Shown here: positions 22,498 to 34,796 of the stretch, piece by piece
Numbering within the stretch: position 1 is the stretch's first letter
How the letters are laid out: each line of letters opens with the position of its first letter
Source of the DNA: Ceratotherium simum simum
Taxonomy: Eukaryota; Chordata; Mammalia; Perissodactyla; Rhinocerotidae
NCBI RefSeq assembly: GCF_000283155.1
Contig: NW_004454170.1
Location: 11,901,301 to 11,965,300, forward strand
Direction of reading: 5' to 3'
DNA length: 64,000 nucleotides
The notes under the pieces: model-generated
What the model was told of the DNA's origin: nothing
The model's database searches: none
The model's input: the letters and a program-made list of their open reading frames with translations, nothing else
Made by a program: the position numbers and the translations under genes

Positions 22498-25344
22498 GTT
22501 ATTCCAGGTGGAAACGATAGCTGTGACATAAAAGAATCAGAAGAAAATACTTCAGAAACTAAAGAGAGAACACCAAAGCGTGACTTGCATCAGATTTATG
22601 GAAAAGATGTTCAGCAGATCCTCAGTCTAGAGGTGGAGAAAGTAACTGAGACTGGTGTGATCACACGTACAGGAGAATGGTCTAGGGAGCAGTCCCCGGG
22701 AGCCAGTCATGAGACCCCAGTGGAAGACAAAACCCTGGGCTGTTCAGAATGCGTTTCTGAATTGTCACTTTCTGGTCGTAGTGCTTTGGTACCTATGACT
22801 TTTCTGGAGAATCAGGTAAACATTCAGAATCTCCAACTGCAGGTAAAAGAGACATCAGATGAGAATTTGAGATTACTTCATGTCATAGAGGAACGTGACA
22901 AAAAAGTTGAAAGCTTGCTCAATAAATTAAAAGAGTTGGACTCAAAACTCGATTTACAAGAACTCCAACTAACTACCAAGATTGAAACATGCATAGAACT
23001 GGAAAAAACAGTTGAGGAACTTAAGAAAGAAAAATCAGATTTAAGTGAAAAATTGGAATCCTTTTCTTGTGATAACCAGGAGTTACACCAGAGAGTAGAA
23101 AGTTCGGAAGGCCTCAGTTCTAGCTTAGAAATGGGCACAGAGAAATTGTCACATGAAATTATTGAGGATAATGTAGCCAAGGTGAATGACAACTGGAGAG
23201 AGAGATTCCTTGATGTTGAAAATGAGCTGAAGAGGACCAAATCTGAGAAAAGTAGCATTGAGCACCACGCTCTCTGTGTGGAAGCTGACTTAGAGACAGT
23301 TCAAACAGCAAAGCTATATTTAGAAAGAGACAATGAAAATAAGCAGAAAGTTATAACCTGTCTTGAAGAAGAACTCTCTGTGGTCATAAGTGAGAGAAAC
23401 CAGCTTCATGGAGAATTAGATACTTTGTCAAAAGAAAATAAAGAACTGGGTCAGATGTCTGAAAAGATGAAGGAGAGAATACAAGAGCTCGAATCTCATC
23501 AGAGTGAGTGTCTACATCACATGGATGTGGTGGGGGCTGAGCTAAAGGAGAAAACACAGCTCCTTCAGACTTTGTCCTCTGATGTAAGCGAGCTGTTAGA
23601 AGATAAAGCTCATCTCCAGGAGCAGCTGCAGAGTTCGGAAAAGGACTCACAGGCACTGTCTTTGGTAAAAAGTGAGCTGGAACACCAAGTCGGGCAATTG
23701 AATGCAGAGAAAGAATTGCTCGTAAGGGAATCCGAAAGCCTGCAGACCAAACTGAGTGAACTGGAGCATGAAAAGCTCAATGTCGCCAAGGCCTTGGAGG
23801 CTGCACTGATGGAGAAAGGTGAGGTGGCCGTGAGGCTGAGCTCCACGCAAGAGGAGGTGCATCAGCTGAGGACAGGCATTGAGAAACTGAGGGTCCGCAT
23901 CGAGGCCGATGAAAAGAAGCAGCTCCACGTCTTAGAGAAACTGAAAGAAAGTGAGCGGAAGAGTGATTCGCTTCAGGATAAAGTTGAGAACCTCGAAAGG
24001 GAATTGCAGATGTCAGAAGAAAACCAAGAGCTGGTGATTCTTGATGCCGAGAATTGCAAAGCAGAGGTGGAGACTCTAAAAACCCAAATAGAATTGATGA
24101 CCGGAAGCCTGAAAGTTTTAGAAGCAGACCTTATCACGGTAAGGTCTGAAAAAGAAAACCTGACGAAACAACTCCAAGAAAAACAAGATCAAGCGATTGA
24201 ATTGGACACGTTGCTCTCTTCATTTAAAAATCTATTGGAAGAAAAGGAGCAAGAAAAAATACAGATGAACGAAGAATCTAAAGCTGCAATGGAGATGCTG
24301 CAGACGAAACTGAAAGAGCTAAATGAGGAACTAGCAGCCTTGTGTGATGAGGAAACCTGGAAGGCCGAAGAAGCAAGTCTGGACTCACCGGCGCGGGAAG
24401 TGCATCAGCTGAGAAACAGCATTGAAAAGCTGAAAGTCCACCTGGAAGCTGATGGAAAGAAGCACCTCCAAATCTTAGGACAACTGAAGGAAAGTGAGCA
24501 TCATGCAGATTTGCTTAAGGATCGAGTTGAGAGCCTTGAAAGAGAACTGGAGATATCAGGAGAAAAACAAGAGCATGTGATTCTTGAGGCTGAGAATTCC
24601 AAAGCAGAGGCAGTGACACTGAAAGTAAAGATAGAGGAGATGGCCCAAAGTCTGAGAGATTTGGAACTAGATCTTGTCAATCTAAGGTCAGAAAAAGAGA
24701 ATCTGACAAAAGAATTACAAAAAGAGCAAGGACGAGCATCAGAATTGGAAACATTAAATTCTTCGCTTGAAAATCTATTGCAAGAAAAAGAGCAAGAAAA
24801 AGTACAGATGAAAGAGGAATCTAAAATTACAGCGGAGATGCTTCAAACACAATTAAAGGAGCTAAATGAGAAAGTGGCAGCTTTGTGTAATGACCAAGAG
24901 ACCTTTAAGGCCAAGGAACAGAATCTGAGCAGTCAAGTAGATTCTCTTGAACATGAGAGGGCTCAGTTGCTACAAGGCCTTGACGAGGCCAAAAATAATT
25001 ACATTATTTTGCAGTCTTCTGTGAATGGCCTCGTTGGAGAAGTAGAAGATGGCAAACAGAAACTAGAGACAAAGGATGAAGAAATCAATATACTCAAAAG
25101 TCAAATTCAAGACCAAGAGCAGCTCATCTCGAAACTGTCCCAGGTGGAGGGAGAGCAGCAACTTTGGCAGAAGCAAAAAATAGAGCTGGGAAATCAGATG
25201 GGGGAACTGGAGCGGAAGATCCAGGTGCTGCAATCCAAAAATGACACTTTGCAGGACACCGTAGAAGCACTGCGGAATTCTTACACAGATCTGGAGAAAG
25301 AGCTTGAATCGACAAAAATGGAAAAAATGTCCTTTGTTGAGAAA
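22498..25344 (+). CDS. CENPF: CENPF giant coding exon 2, with tandem 181-residue repeats, residues 1303-2251
   Basis: This internal exon is 2847 nt, 949 codons, phase 0. The acceptor ACTATAG ends at 22497 and the donor is AAA|GTAAGT at 25345. It begins with a non-coil acidic linker (VIPGGNDSCDIKESEENTSE) and then runs as continuous coiled coil. Two direct repeats, each starting EVHQLR, cover 23854-24396 and 24397-24939. In human this portion holds the two long internal repeats and the region reported to bind NudE/NudEL, and so dynein-LIS1. The exon ends with MEKMSFVEK. Confidence 0.98.
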
Positions 25345-25497
25345 GTAAGTGGCTTAATCTGTTTACATTTGAGTAGGTTGTTGTGTGAATTATGTTTCCT
25401 TCCGGACAGTGTTTGCAATATTGGACCTAACTTTGTAAAGGCTTTAAGTTTGTGGGGGTCTTGAACTATGAGGACGTTGAGTTGGCTTCAGCAGTAG

Positions 25498-25917
25498 TGA
25501 TGAAACCGAACCAAGTGGGCTCGCCCCCTGGTGAGTTCAATAAGACTCTACACCAGTGGAAGTTGTCTCACAAAGTAAAGTGTTTTTGCAGCAAATAGGA
25601 GGCCATGAGGAATCATTTCCAAAGTCATGGCGTCCCCAAACAAAGGAAAGCAGGAACTTTTATTTGGTTGGGAAATGAATATTCAAAAGGGAGAGGGGGG
25701 TATTCACTTGCACAGGCTGAGTTGGAGAACATGCTTCCACATAATGAGGCCTAAGCTCCTCCTGGAGAGATCTTTGTATTAAAAATAAGGCAAAGTTCAT
25801 GGGCATAGCTCTTGTGGGGAGGCTTGGTCAGTTTCAGGATGGCTGGTGGTTACATCTCCCTTGAGTGCCTCACTTGGTCAGTTTCAAGATGGCTGGTGGT
25901 TACATCTCCTTAACACA
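25498..25917 (-). mobile_element. Probable solo endogenous-retrovirus LTR, minus strand
   Basis: On the reverse strand the 420-bp block begins TGTGTTAAGG and ends TTTCATCA, the TG...CA ends of an LTR. It has an AATAAA polyadenylation signal (complement of 25659-25664) about 160 bp before its end. Two copies of a 37-bp unit (25823-25860, 25873-25909) sit where U3 enhancer repeats usually lie. I see no coding region for viral proteins next to it, and no clear target duplication. The family is not identified. Confidence 0.45.
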
Positions 25918-27082
25918 CAAAAGGAAAAGAAACAACTTGGAAAAACAGTTAATTGCTTCCAAACCCATCTTTGAGTTTCTCGAGGCACATAGTTGGTGAC
26001 ATTCACTCTTTCTTTGCTTTGGCACACATTTACATGGGACACTTCTATGGATTGGCCCAGGTTTTCAGGGTGGCACCCAGACATGGGAGAAGCTTTGGGT
26101 TCTACAGAGTTGCTGGTTCTAATTATATTTCCCTTTCAAGACAGTAGCCTCTGTATCCATGCCCAGTTGAGAACCACTACTGTAGAGAGTATAACAGATA
26201 CTTAGTCAGGATCAGAAGGGATCCCCTTTGCCCCTGCCCTACCTTTTTGCCTTGAGGAGAAAAAAACTTAAACATATTCATATAATTATAACCAACAGAA
26301 CCCCCATGGCTCCCAGTGTGTGTCCTGGGGATCTTGTGCTTTCAGCTCCTTTTATATCTTTGTGTAGTCTCCTGTTTTGTTAGCTGATGATTAGAGGGAA
26401 GATCTGCCATCAAGTGACTCAATTATTAAAGAAAAATTAAGTTTTTGCTCTATATGCTTACTTACTAATCTAGGAAAGCGATTCCTTTGAATTAAATTTT
26501 GGCTGGACAAATGTTAGAAGAAAAAAGGGAGTGTCCAGAAAATACAATCTATCATGACTATATTTTTCCAAGAATTTGCAGTTTTTGTACAGCTTGCAAG
26601 AAACGGGAGTTATAGTGGAGACGATTAGACAAACTGTACCGGGCTGTTTCAATTTTAAGGGGCAGATGCACACAATAGAGTTTTAATTGGTGTTAACTGA
26701 TCTCAGGCATGCTTCTTGCAGATTAGTATGGCATTGGAGGGTTAGTCGAGACCCAAGAACTGATAAAAATCTAAGGTGCTGCTCATGCAATAGTCTCTGA
26801 TGTTTAAGTTTAATTCAAATTAATACCTTTATGCGAGATTTTAAGACTTAGTAATATTATCTTTCTTTGTCATTCCTTCCCTTATTGCTGTCTTTTATTG
26901 AATCTTTGCTGAGAAGAAAAGGTAAGCTTCCTAGTAGGTTTCGAGACTCTTAGTTAAGGGAGGATTAGCCGGGTTCCATGTTGAAGACTCAAGTGCATGT
27001 CATGAAATATGTCGTATCAGAGTGATTAATTTGATCAAAACAGACAACCCAAAGCTGATCCTAACAAAAGATTAAATTTCAG
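25918..27082 (+). other. CENPF intron, no certain feature
   Basis: The part next to the LTR (to about 26190) may belong to the same insertion, but I cannot show it. The rest is unrecognised intron up to the acceptor at 27082. Confidence 0.4.
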
Positions 27083-27235
27083 GTAAACACAATGACTGCG
27101 AAGGAAACTGAGCTGCAGAGGGAAATGCACGAGATGGTACAGGAAACAACGGAGTTGAAAGAAGGGTTTACTGGGGAGAAAAATAGGCTAACTGAAGAAA
27201 TAAAATTAATGTCGGAAGAAATAAAGAGCAGCAAA
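27083..27235 (+). CDS. CENPF: CENPF coding exon, residues 2252-2302
   Basis: The exon is 153 nt, 51 codons, phase 0. The acceptor AAATTTCAG ends at 27082 and the donor is AAA|GTAAGT at 27236. The peptide VNTMTAKETELQREMHEM to MSEEIKSSK is coiled coil and matches human residue by residue apart from conservative changes. Confidence 0.96.
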
Positions 27236-28314
27236 GTAAGTTTTCCTGTGACAAATTCATTATACTCTGATAATTCAGTGTGTACACTGGCCTTGTTTGT
27301 TTGTGTAAGACCTTCTGTAATATACCAGACTTTTTTTAGCTTTTGAGAAAAAATAACCCGGTGCTTAGGTCATGATTAGACTTGCAGTAATCTTCACTAT
27401 CCAGCACTGTTGTGAGCCCAGAAGGAGCCATGAGAGGCCTCTGAACACGTGAAAATACCTGTCGCAGAGTCCAAATATTTTTTCATAGAAGTCGACCCTT
27501 GTACGACATGAACTCACATCACAGATAGATTTCATGCAGTTTTCAGCAGGTTTATCTGCTTTCATAGCCTGCCACAGATTACAAGCCAGAATGTTCCTAG
27601 AGACAGATGCGCTGATCTTGCTAAGAAGTAACAAAGTAACAGAAAGAAGTCACAGTAAAATGTAGAGTTGGTGCAGTCTCCCGGTGTTATTTTAGGGCAG
27701 GGTTAATGTGGCGAATCTGTAGCATTTGGGCCACACTCCCTGCTGCTGTTTCCATAGCAAACCTTGCTGATTTGTGCCCTCCCTTTCTCCTGAATCTCTT
27801 AACACTGTGTCCTAGGTAGCAGCTACCATGCACGCAGAGCTGGCAGATGCAATGAAACCCATCTGCCAAACCTAGTTAAATGGTAGACATTCCTATATCC
27901 ATATAGGCTTCATGCAACTTCATCCCTATGTAGTACTTAGAAAAAGAGAGCAAAATATAGTTGTGATTATGACCCTGAATAATCACAAAAACTTGAAATG
28001 ATATTTGTAATAGCCTGCATAAGGAGTTGGGGAAATTTGTACTTTTCTTTAAATACAGGATTTAATCTAATGAAAATTGTCAAGTTTTGGCGTTTACTCT
28101 CAGCAGTTGACTTATGGAATTTCCTGACAAAGCTTTGTGGAAGGAGTTCCTGTGGATGGTATTTGAGTATTGCATCTGCTGAAATCTTGGGTACTGAGCA
28201 GCGTGGGAGAATCCCCAGCATATTGTTATTTGTATTTCATTTACAGGCTCTACTAAAAGGAAAAGTGATGTGTTCAGCCTCAAGTCCATACATATAAGTG
28301 TGTTAGTTTGCAAT
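27236..28314 (+). other. CENPF intron, no recognised feature
   Basis: I see no repeat family or coding segment here. Confidence 0.45.
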
Positions 28315-29600
28315 GGCTTTATTCATTCATTTATTCATTCTATAAATAATAAGCCCTACTAAAGTCAGGGGATGGAATGTTGAACCATAGCTATTCTGGG
28401 GTTCCTGTACTCAGAGCTTACATTCTAGACACACAATAAATCATTAAATAGGAAACATGAAATAATCATAAGCTGTTCAGTGCTATAAAGGAAACAAATA
28501 AGATTCTTTACTGCACGATAATTGGGAAGTGGGGTATGAGGGTAGGGAACAACCTATTTTAGATAGGGTGCTCAGAGAATGTCACCTGCAGGATGAGGAG
28601 TCACCATGCGAAGAACAGGGCAGAAGAAGGAGGCTTCTAGGTCTGGAGAGCAGTGTGATGAAATCTCTGAAATTAGAAAGATATTTATATTTTTTAGAAA
28701 TTGAAAGGAAGCCATTGTGGCTGGAGTCAGATGGAAAGTGATAAGAAAAAAGATTGGAGCAGTAGGAAGGCCAGGGTAAAGAATTAGAATAAAATCTAAA
28801 GTAACACCAAATACAGGAGGCTAGAGTTTAAAGGGAAGGTTTAGGGTGGATACAGGAATTTGGCTAGTTCAGAATATAGGTTATTTCAAAATTATGGAAG
28901 TGGTAGAAAATATGATGGGGAAGAGAAGGTGGCTCAGGGCCTAGTCCAGAGGACCTCCGGCATGCAGGGTGAGATGAAGGAGGAAGAGCCAGCAAAGAAA
29001 ACAAGAAGACGTGATGAGGCAAACCAAGAGAGTGTTGAGTTCTAGAAGCCAAAAGTGGAGACTATCTCAAGACAGAAGGAGTGGTCAGCAGCGTCAGATC
29101 AACTTAGAGGAAGAATGAGATGAGGACTGAAGAGTGCTCTTCAGATGTGCAAACGGAGGCTGATGATGCCATGAAAAGCTATTTCAGGAGGAGTTTGGGA
29201 TGAAACCAGGTTGGAGGGGGTTAAAAAGTGAGTGGGCGATGAGGAAGTGGACACTGCATGTGTATTAACATGTATGGAAACAACTATTTGGGATCAGGCG
29301 CGGGGAAGCCAGATGCCTCCAGGGCTGGGGTTTTGCCAGTCCTGCACAGGGAAGGGAGAGAGGGGCAAAGAGTTGGGGGCATTTGGAAGGAAAGTCGTAT
29401 AGTGATTGAATGTGGAATCTAGGCTGGTCGAGGAAAAAGACATAAATCTGAGGGGCTTGAATATGAAGGGTGGAGGTGGTGGTGGTGGTACTGTTGATGA
29501 GGTCAAGGAATGACTGCAATGCAAGTACTTAAATAAGCGAGCCTGGAAGCCTAGGAAGGTGTGGTCCCAGAGTGGTTTAGCTGAAGTCGAGGTTTCTGAG
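28315..29600 (-). repeat. L2 LINE, minus strand
   Basis: From TTCATTCATTTATTCATTC it runs through AGAGCTTACATTCTAG, GATGAGGAGTCACCATGCGA, AAGCCATTGTGGCTGGAGTC and GAGTGGTCAGCAGCGTCAGA, the reversed order of the L2 3' UTR and ORF2. It is too diverged to code. A short GGT run lies near 29471-29490. Confidence 0.7.
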
Positions 29601-29837
29601 ATTCTGTGGTCCCTGCGGACGTGACTTTGTGGGTGATTGGGCTGGAGCAGAGGAAATTTTCACTGGAGATGAAGTCGCAATTTAAAGTGAATACGTTGCT
29701 AAGGATTATAGCACTATTCTATATAGGTTTTGTCTTGCCTGTAAACTATTTCTTCCCCCTCAGTACTCAGAATTTCCTAAAGATATATATGCAAGTTCTT
29801 AATTATTTTCCTGTGATTTTCCTGCTTTTCTCATTAG

Positions 29838-30014
29838 GGTCGATTGAAGGAGCTTCTGTTAGAAAACAGTGAATTGAAGAAGAGTTTGGATTGCTTACAC
29901 AAAGACCAGGTGGAAAAGCAAGAGAAAATGAGAGAAGAAATAGCTGAATATCACCTACGGCTTCAGGAAGCTGAAAAGAAACACCGGACTTTGCTTCTGG
30001 ATACAAACAAACAG
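29838..30014 (+). CDS. CENPF: CENPF coding exon, residues 2303-2361
   Basis: The exon is 177 nt, 59 codons, phase 0. The acceptor TCTCATTAG ends at 29837 and the donor is CAG|GTAAAA at 30015. The peptide GRLKELLLENSELKKSLD to LLLDTNKQ is coiled coil with a strong leucine heptad. The first two residues differ from human (DQ), but the remainder is conserved. Confidence 0.96.
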
Positions 30015-30354
30015 GTAAAAACGTGGGGTTTGGTTACCGGGGTTGCTGGAGAGTGTGTTTTGACCATGGTAATGAGGCATTTTTTGCACGAAGGTCAGTG
30101 TTCTGTGTTATAATCATGCTGTATAATCTTACGAAAGGTCCCATCGTATTAACTTCACTATCTTTCCCCCAGTTACTTGCATGTGTCTTATTTTATGACT
30201 TGATTTTTAAAACTACATTTCCATCTTGGAGTAGAATAGTAGGAAAGTCACAAAGACTGTTTGAAATGGTCCTTGGAACAGCAGTTTTTTGTTTTGTTTT
30301 CCCTACAATTGTTTAGCTGAGTCTCCTGGCTAAAGTAACATTTTTGTGCCCTAG

Positions 30355-30516
30355 TATGAAATGGAAATCCAGACATATCGAGAGAAATTGACTTCTAAAG
30401 AAGAATGTCTCAGCTCACAGAAGGTGGAGATGGACCTCTTAAAGTCCAGTAAAGAAGAACTCAATAATGCTTTGAAAGCAACCACTGAGATTTTAGAAGA
30501 ATTGAAGAAAGCCAAG
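30355..30516 (+). CDS. CENPF: CENPF coding exon, residues 2362-2415
   Basis: The exon is 162 nt, 54 codons, phase 0. The acceptor GTGCCCTAG ends at 30354 and the donor is AAG|GTATGT at 30517. The peptide YEMEIQTYREKLTSKEEC to EILEELKKAK is coiled coil, nearly identical to human. In human this C-terminal coil lies close to the kinetochore-targeting and Bub1-binding region. Confidence 0.96.
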
Positions 30517-31772
30517 GTATGTTCGCTTCTCCTAACTTCATGACTTAGAATGGTTCATACAGATGATAGTGGTTTTAATGGTATAGAATTAAGTGCTTTC
30601 ATTTTAATTTTTATGAAAATTATTTCGTAGTCAAAAAATAATATTGTTCATCAATTCTCCGCTGAGTTATTTTTAAAAATCAGTGGATGGCCTGCAGTCT
30701 CATAGCTTGAATAAACTTTATCCATTGCTCAGTGAATCCTTTCAAACTAGAGGATGTTCAAGACTTCTCAAGATGGATATGAAGGTCGAGCTGATAACAG
30801 ATTAGGGCAGGCCCCTCCAGCTGTAGATAATAATTTGGTGGGTAATTCCAAAGTCCTGCTTGATTGATCTCCAAGTTCACTGCTATCAGCAAACCCACTT
30901 TCCTGTGGCTTATGGGGAGATCAAAGTATGGCACACCACTTGATCAGGCGCACGTATGTGTCCATTCTCCTCTTCCTCTCCACGCAAGGATCATAAAACT
31001 TGTTTCCTTAGGAAAAAAGGAGGTGAACCCTGGGCTCAGGATTGTTAGACTGTAGATGGTGCTGCAGTGATTCTACTTGGAAAGGGAGGCTGTTTTCATT
31101 CCTACAGATATTTTTCATAAAATGACTACCATCCAGAATGCATAATAATGAACCTGGAAAATAAATATCTTTCAGTAAAGGTCTTCACTTCTAGAGTGAT
31201 TGAAATTTTTAAAATTGTGGTGTTAATTGTATATTGAAACAGAAAACTAGGTATAAGCTTCTTATGTTTATAGCTCTTACATGACTATCAAGGTGAAGGA
31301 ACTATACCAATAAAATACAAACTAATAAAATTCAAGATAACATTAATGATCAGTTATGTTCTGCTGCTACAAAATGAGAGAAATTAGGTTTAATAATAGA
31401 AAGAAGTAGCTTCGGGTCTACTTTTTTATTTACTCACTTTCTGCTTTTTTGATCTTCGACAATTCTGTGGGGAATGTCTATTTATATATATACTATGTAC
31501 AAAATGGTACATTGCTTATTAGCTGAGTCTATTCAGATATCATATAGTTTTAATAAGGTACCAGTTGATAAGCGTTGTTGAAATTGAATTAAATGGATTG
31601 CTAATCCAGTTATGGTTGGAATCAGAAATAGAAAATTCTGAAAGTGCAGATTTACCACAACATTGCTAATAAGTTGTTTCGAGATGAAATATACAAAGAA
31701 TAAAATCTACTTGCAACACGACTGTGATGCTCAGGTTCTTTTTTTATTTTAAATAGTGTGGTCTGCCTTATA
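30517..31772 (+). other. CENPF intron, no recognised feature
   Basis: AT-rich sequence between the donor at 30517 and the ERE at 31787. I recognise nothing in it. Confidence 0.45.
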
Positions 31773-31786
31773 TGTTCGTGATCTCT

Positions 31787-32040
31787 CTCTCTCTCTTTTT
31801 TTTTTTTTTGTGAGGAAGATCGGCCCTGAGCTAACATCTGCCAATCCTCCTCTTTTTATGCTGTGGAAGACTGGCCCTGGGCTAACATCCGTGCCCATCT
31901 TCCTCCACTTTATATGGGACACCGCCACAGCATGGCTCTGCAAGCAGTGTGTCGGTGCGCGCTGGGATCTGAACCGGTGAACCCTGCGCTGCCGCAGCGG
32001 AGTGCGCGCACTTAACCATTTGTGCCACCGGGCCGGCCCC
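31787..32040 (-). mobile_element. ERE SINE, minus strand
   Basis: A complete element with tail TTTTGTGAGGAAGATCGGCC and head complement CGCACTTAACC...GGGCCGGCCCC. Target duplications TGTTCGTGATCTCT (31773) and TGTTCATGATCTCT (32041) differ by one base. A CT run extends the tail. Confidence 0.92.
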
Positions 32041-32054
32041 TGTTCATGATCTCT

Positions 32055-32875
32055 TATCAGAAACTCTTGGAGCTAGATTGCTTTAGAATTCTGCATTTTT
32101 TAGATATTACATAATACAGTGCATAATATCCCAGCGGGGTCTGGGGTAATACTTCATAATCCAATTCATCTTTCTGCAGCAAAATGTATGACTATTCTCA
32201 CAAGGTGAGATAAATAAAGACTATAAATAGCTTCGTATCTGTTCAGGTCGAGTTTTGCCCCTAAATCCTTTTCATAGCTTTGTTTGGATTTTGCAGTTGC
32301 AGTTAAGGAACTGCGAACGGTGCGGCTGAGAAGTGGGTGATGACACAATTCTCCCACCATTCTATTCCTTTCTGTTTGAGCAACTATAAAATTTGAATTT
32401 GTGTTTTGAGCGATAATTTGGTCTTCACTCCATGTGACTAAAACAGATGCCATCTTAGGTATTGAAATTGTGCAATAGCACAAGATTACAAATGGGAACA
32501 CAATTCTCTTACTGAAAATTTTTGACTCACCAACAGTATGTCCGTGGACCCCTACCCCCACTCCCCAGGTGTGATTCCCATTGGATAAACACAGACATAG
32601 TGGGCTACTTAATAGGACATTATCTTAGGAACCAAGATTTATGCTTGCTGATACTAAGAAAGAGAGTGACAAAACCAGTGTCTTCTGGGGCGACCTAGGA
32701 AACTGAGTACAGTAGAGAAGGTGAATTGTTTTATGCATCTTTAAATGTTTTGTTTTAGACATAATAATTCTTAAGTTGGTAATATATGATTCTTAATTAT
32801 ATCTCTTAATTAATATTTCCATATGCTCATAAAAAGCAATTCAAAGTTTTAGGTGGAATTACTTTTGTTTTGTAG
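32055..32875 (+). other. CENPF intron, no recognised feature
   Basis: Unrecognised sequence up to the acceptor at 32875. Confidence 0.45.
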
Positions 32876-33038
32876 GTGGACAATCTAAAATATGCAAATC
32901 AATTGAAGAAGGAAAATGAACGTGCCCAGGGGAAAATAAAGTTGTTGATCAAATCCTGTAAACAGCTGGAAGAGGAAAAGGAAATGCTGCAGAAAGAGCT
33001 GTCTCACCTTGAAGCTGCACGAGAGAAACAGAAAACAG
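32876..33038 (+). CDS. CENPF: CENPF coding exon, residues 2416-2469
   Basis: The exon is 163 nt: 54 codons plus one base of a split glycine codon. The acceptor TTTTGTAG ends at 32875. The donor ACAG|GTGGGC at 33039 departs from consensus at +4. The peptide VDNLKYANQLKKENERAQ to AAREKQKT belongs to the C-terminal coil that in human carries kinetochore targeting and partner binding, including Bub1 and Miro. It contains the single-cysteine stretch LIKSCKQLEEE. Confidence 0.96.
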
Positions 33039-34233
33039 GTGGGCGTGAACTGGGCACATCAATAAGCCAGAACCGTTTTCCACTAGTGACACCCTACACG
33101 GATGGTGTATGTGCATAGGAAGTATTTTCAGTGCTCTGTTCTATTACTGTCGATTTTCAGCAGTTATCAGTTTTTCAATTTCTGAATTTTGTGCTCAGCT
33201 TGCAGACATTACTAGGATTCAGAATGAAGCCTGCATTTTGAAATAGAATTATTGCATCTTCTGTTCTATAAAACATACAAAAAACTGACAGCACTTTTTG
33301 CTAACAAGCCATTCCAAGAAGAGTTTTCATGTGGATGTCCATTTACCTAGTTCTTCCGTCAAAGGCAGATTGGCATCTGAGCTGGCATTGGTAATTTATA
33401 AACAGCTGATTCTGGTTGTCCTTGGCCCATCCTAGTGGGTCAACTAAATGGAAGGGTTGGGGAGCTATACTTTTGGAGGTGGAGATAAAATAAAAAAGAA
33501 GAGAAATGACAACTCTCCTTGTCACTTTTCTCTACTTACACCCCAGAGTGGAATGCCCTTACTGTGTGGGTAGATTATGGCAAGCGTAGTAGGAGTGGCT
33601 CTTCTGGACCACAGCTTTGCAGGGTGGGTCAGTAATCTTTCCTGTTGAGAAGAGTACTGAGGATAGATTGGGGCTCCAGGGAGTTTTTCCAATGGATTTA
33701 ATGCTGACCATGGTACTACAAGTTGACTAAGACTTCTACTTGCCGTATCCCTCAAGCTCTTGTACATCAGCTCCTCCGTTGTTTCCAAATGGTTTGGGCT
33801 TGCCTTGTCACTGGCCCCTTCCTGTCTCCCAAAGCCGTAACAACAGAGACTTTATATTCTCTACCAACTTTTGTTGTTCATTCGTTTATGATGGAAAGAA
33901 TGGACAGGGGAAAATAGAGGATGTGTAAATTAATTCATTTGATCTCATATGATCACTTTAAGAAAGTTTGATGGATTGGCTAAAATATGAGTTTGAGATT
34001 TCAGTGGGTTTTATTTAAGCTATCTCAATAAGTATGTAACTTACTAGAATATGTACCTTGGTATGATCCCTCCCAAACAAGAGTTGTTTGAACTATAAGA
34101 ACATATACAGATACATCTCCCCATGTCCTCCAAAAAAATCAAAAAACAAGTGTAAGGTTACCTGCATTATGATGCCCAGTGTTAACTAGAGAAGCATCAA
34201 GTTACACATGATGTGTCACTTTATTTATGACAG
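33039..34233 (+). other. CENPF intron, no recognised feature
   Basis: I see no repeat family here. Short open frames at 33340-33930 have no protein character. Confidence 0.45.
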
Positions 34234-34707
34234 GTACTGTTGTGGATGCTAATGTAGATGAATTAATGACTGAGATGAAAGAACTGAAAGAAACTCTTGA
34301 AGAAAAAAGCAAGGAGGCAGATGAATACTTGGACAAGTACTGCTCCCTGCTTATAAGCCATGAGAAGTTGGAGAAAGACAAAGAGATGTTAGAAACACAA
34401 GTTGCTCGTCTGAGTTCACAACCATCTAAACTTAGTCTCCAAAGTTCTCCTTTGCTAAATTCAGTTGTTCCAGGACCATCTCCAGTCCCTTCTGTTACTG
34501 AAAAGAAGTTATCGTCCGGCCAAAATAAAGCTTCAGGCAAAAGACAGAGGTCTAGTGGGATTCGTGAGAATGGGGAAGGAACGCCTTCTACCCCAGAGAC
34601 GTTTTCTAAGAAAAGCAGGAAAGCACTCAAAAGTGGGATCCACCCTGCAGAGGACGTGGAATACACTGAGTTCGAGCCAGAGGGACTCCCAGAAGTTGTA
34701 AAGAAAG
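34234..34707 (+). CDS. CENPF: CENPF coding exon with nuclear localisation region, residues 2470-2628
   Basis: The exon is 474 nt. The acceptor TATGACAG ends at 34233 and the donor is AAAG|GTACGC at 34708. It completes the split glycine (TGTVVDANVDEL) and carries the last coil (KEADEYLDKYCSLLIS). It then leaves coiled coil for a Ser/Pro-rich tail. Two basic clusters, KRQR (residues 2572-2575) and KKSRK (2595-2599), are spaced as a long bipartite nuclear localisation signal, as reported for human mitosin. TP and SP sites between them (TPSTPETF) are candidate CDK sites; that is inference. Confidence 0.96.
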
Positions 34708-34796
34708 GTACGCATAATTTAAAAATTATGTGTGTTCTTTTGAAAGTCCACATAGAAATTCACATACAAGGAAGTCCACATAAAAATTCACATACA

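Noticed and set aside
32166..32561. 131-codon minus-strand open frame in an intron
   Set aside because: No recognisable domain, no conserved context. Intronic sequence, probably chance.
34202..34753. 183-codon minus-strand open frame over a CENPF exon
   Set aside because: It is the antisense shadow of the coding exon at 34234-34707, whose plus-strand frame matches CENP-F.
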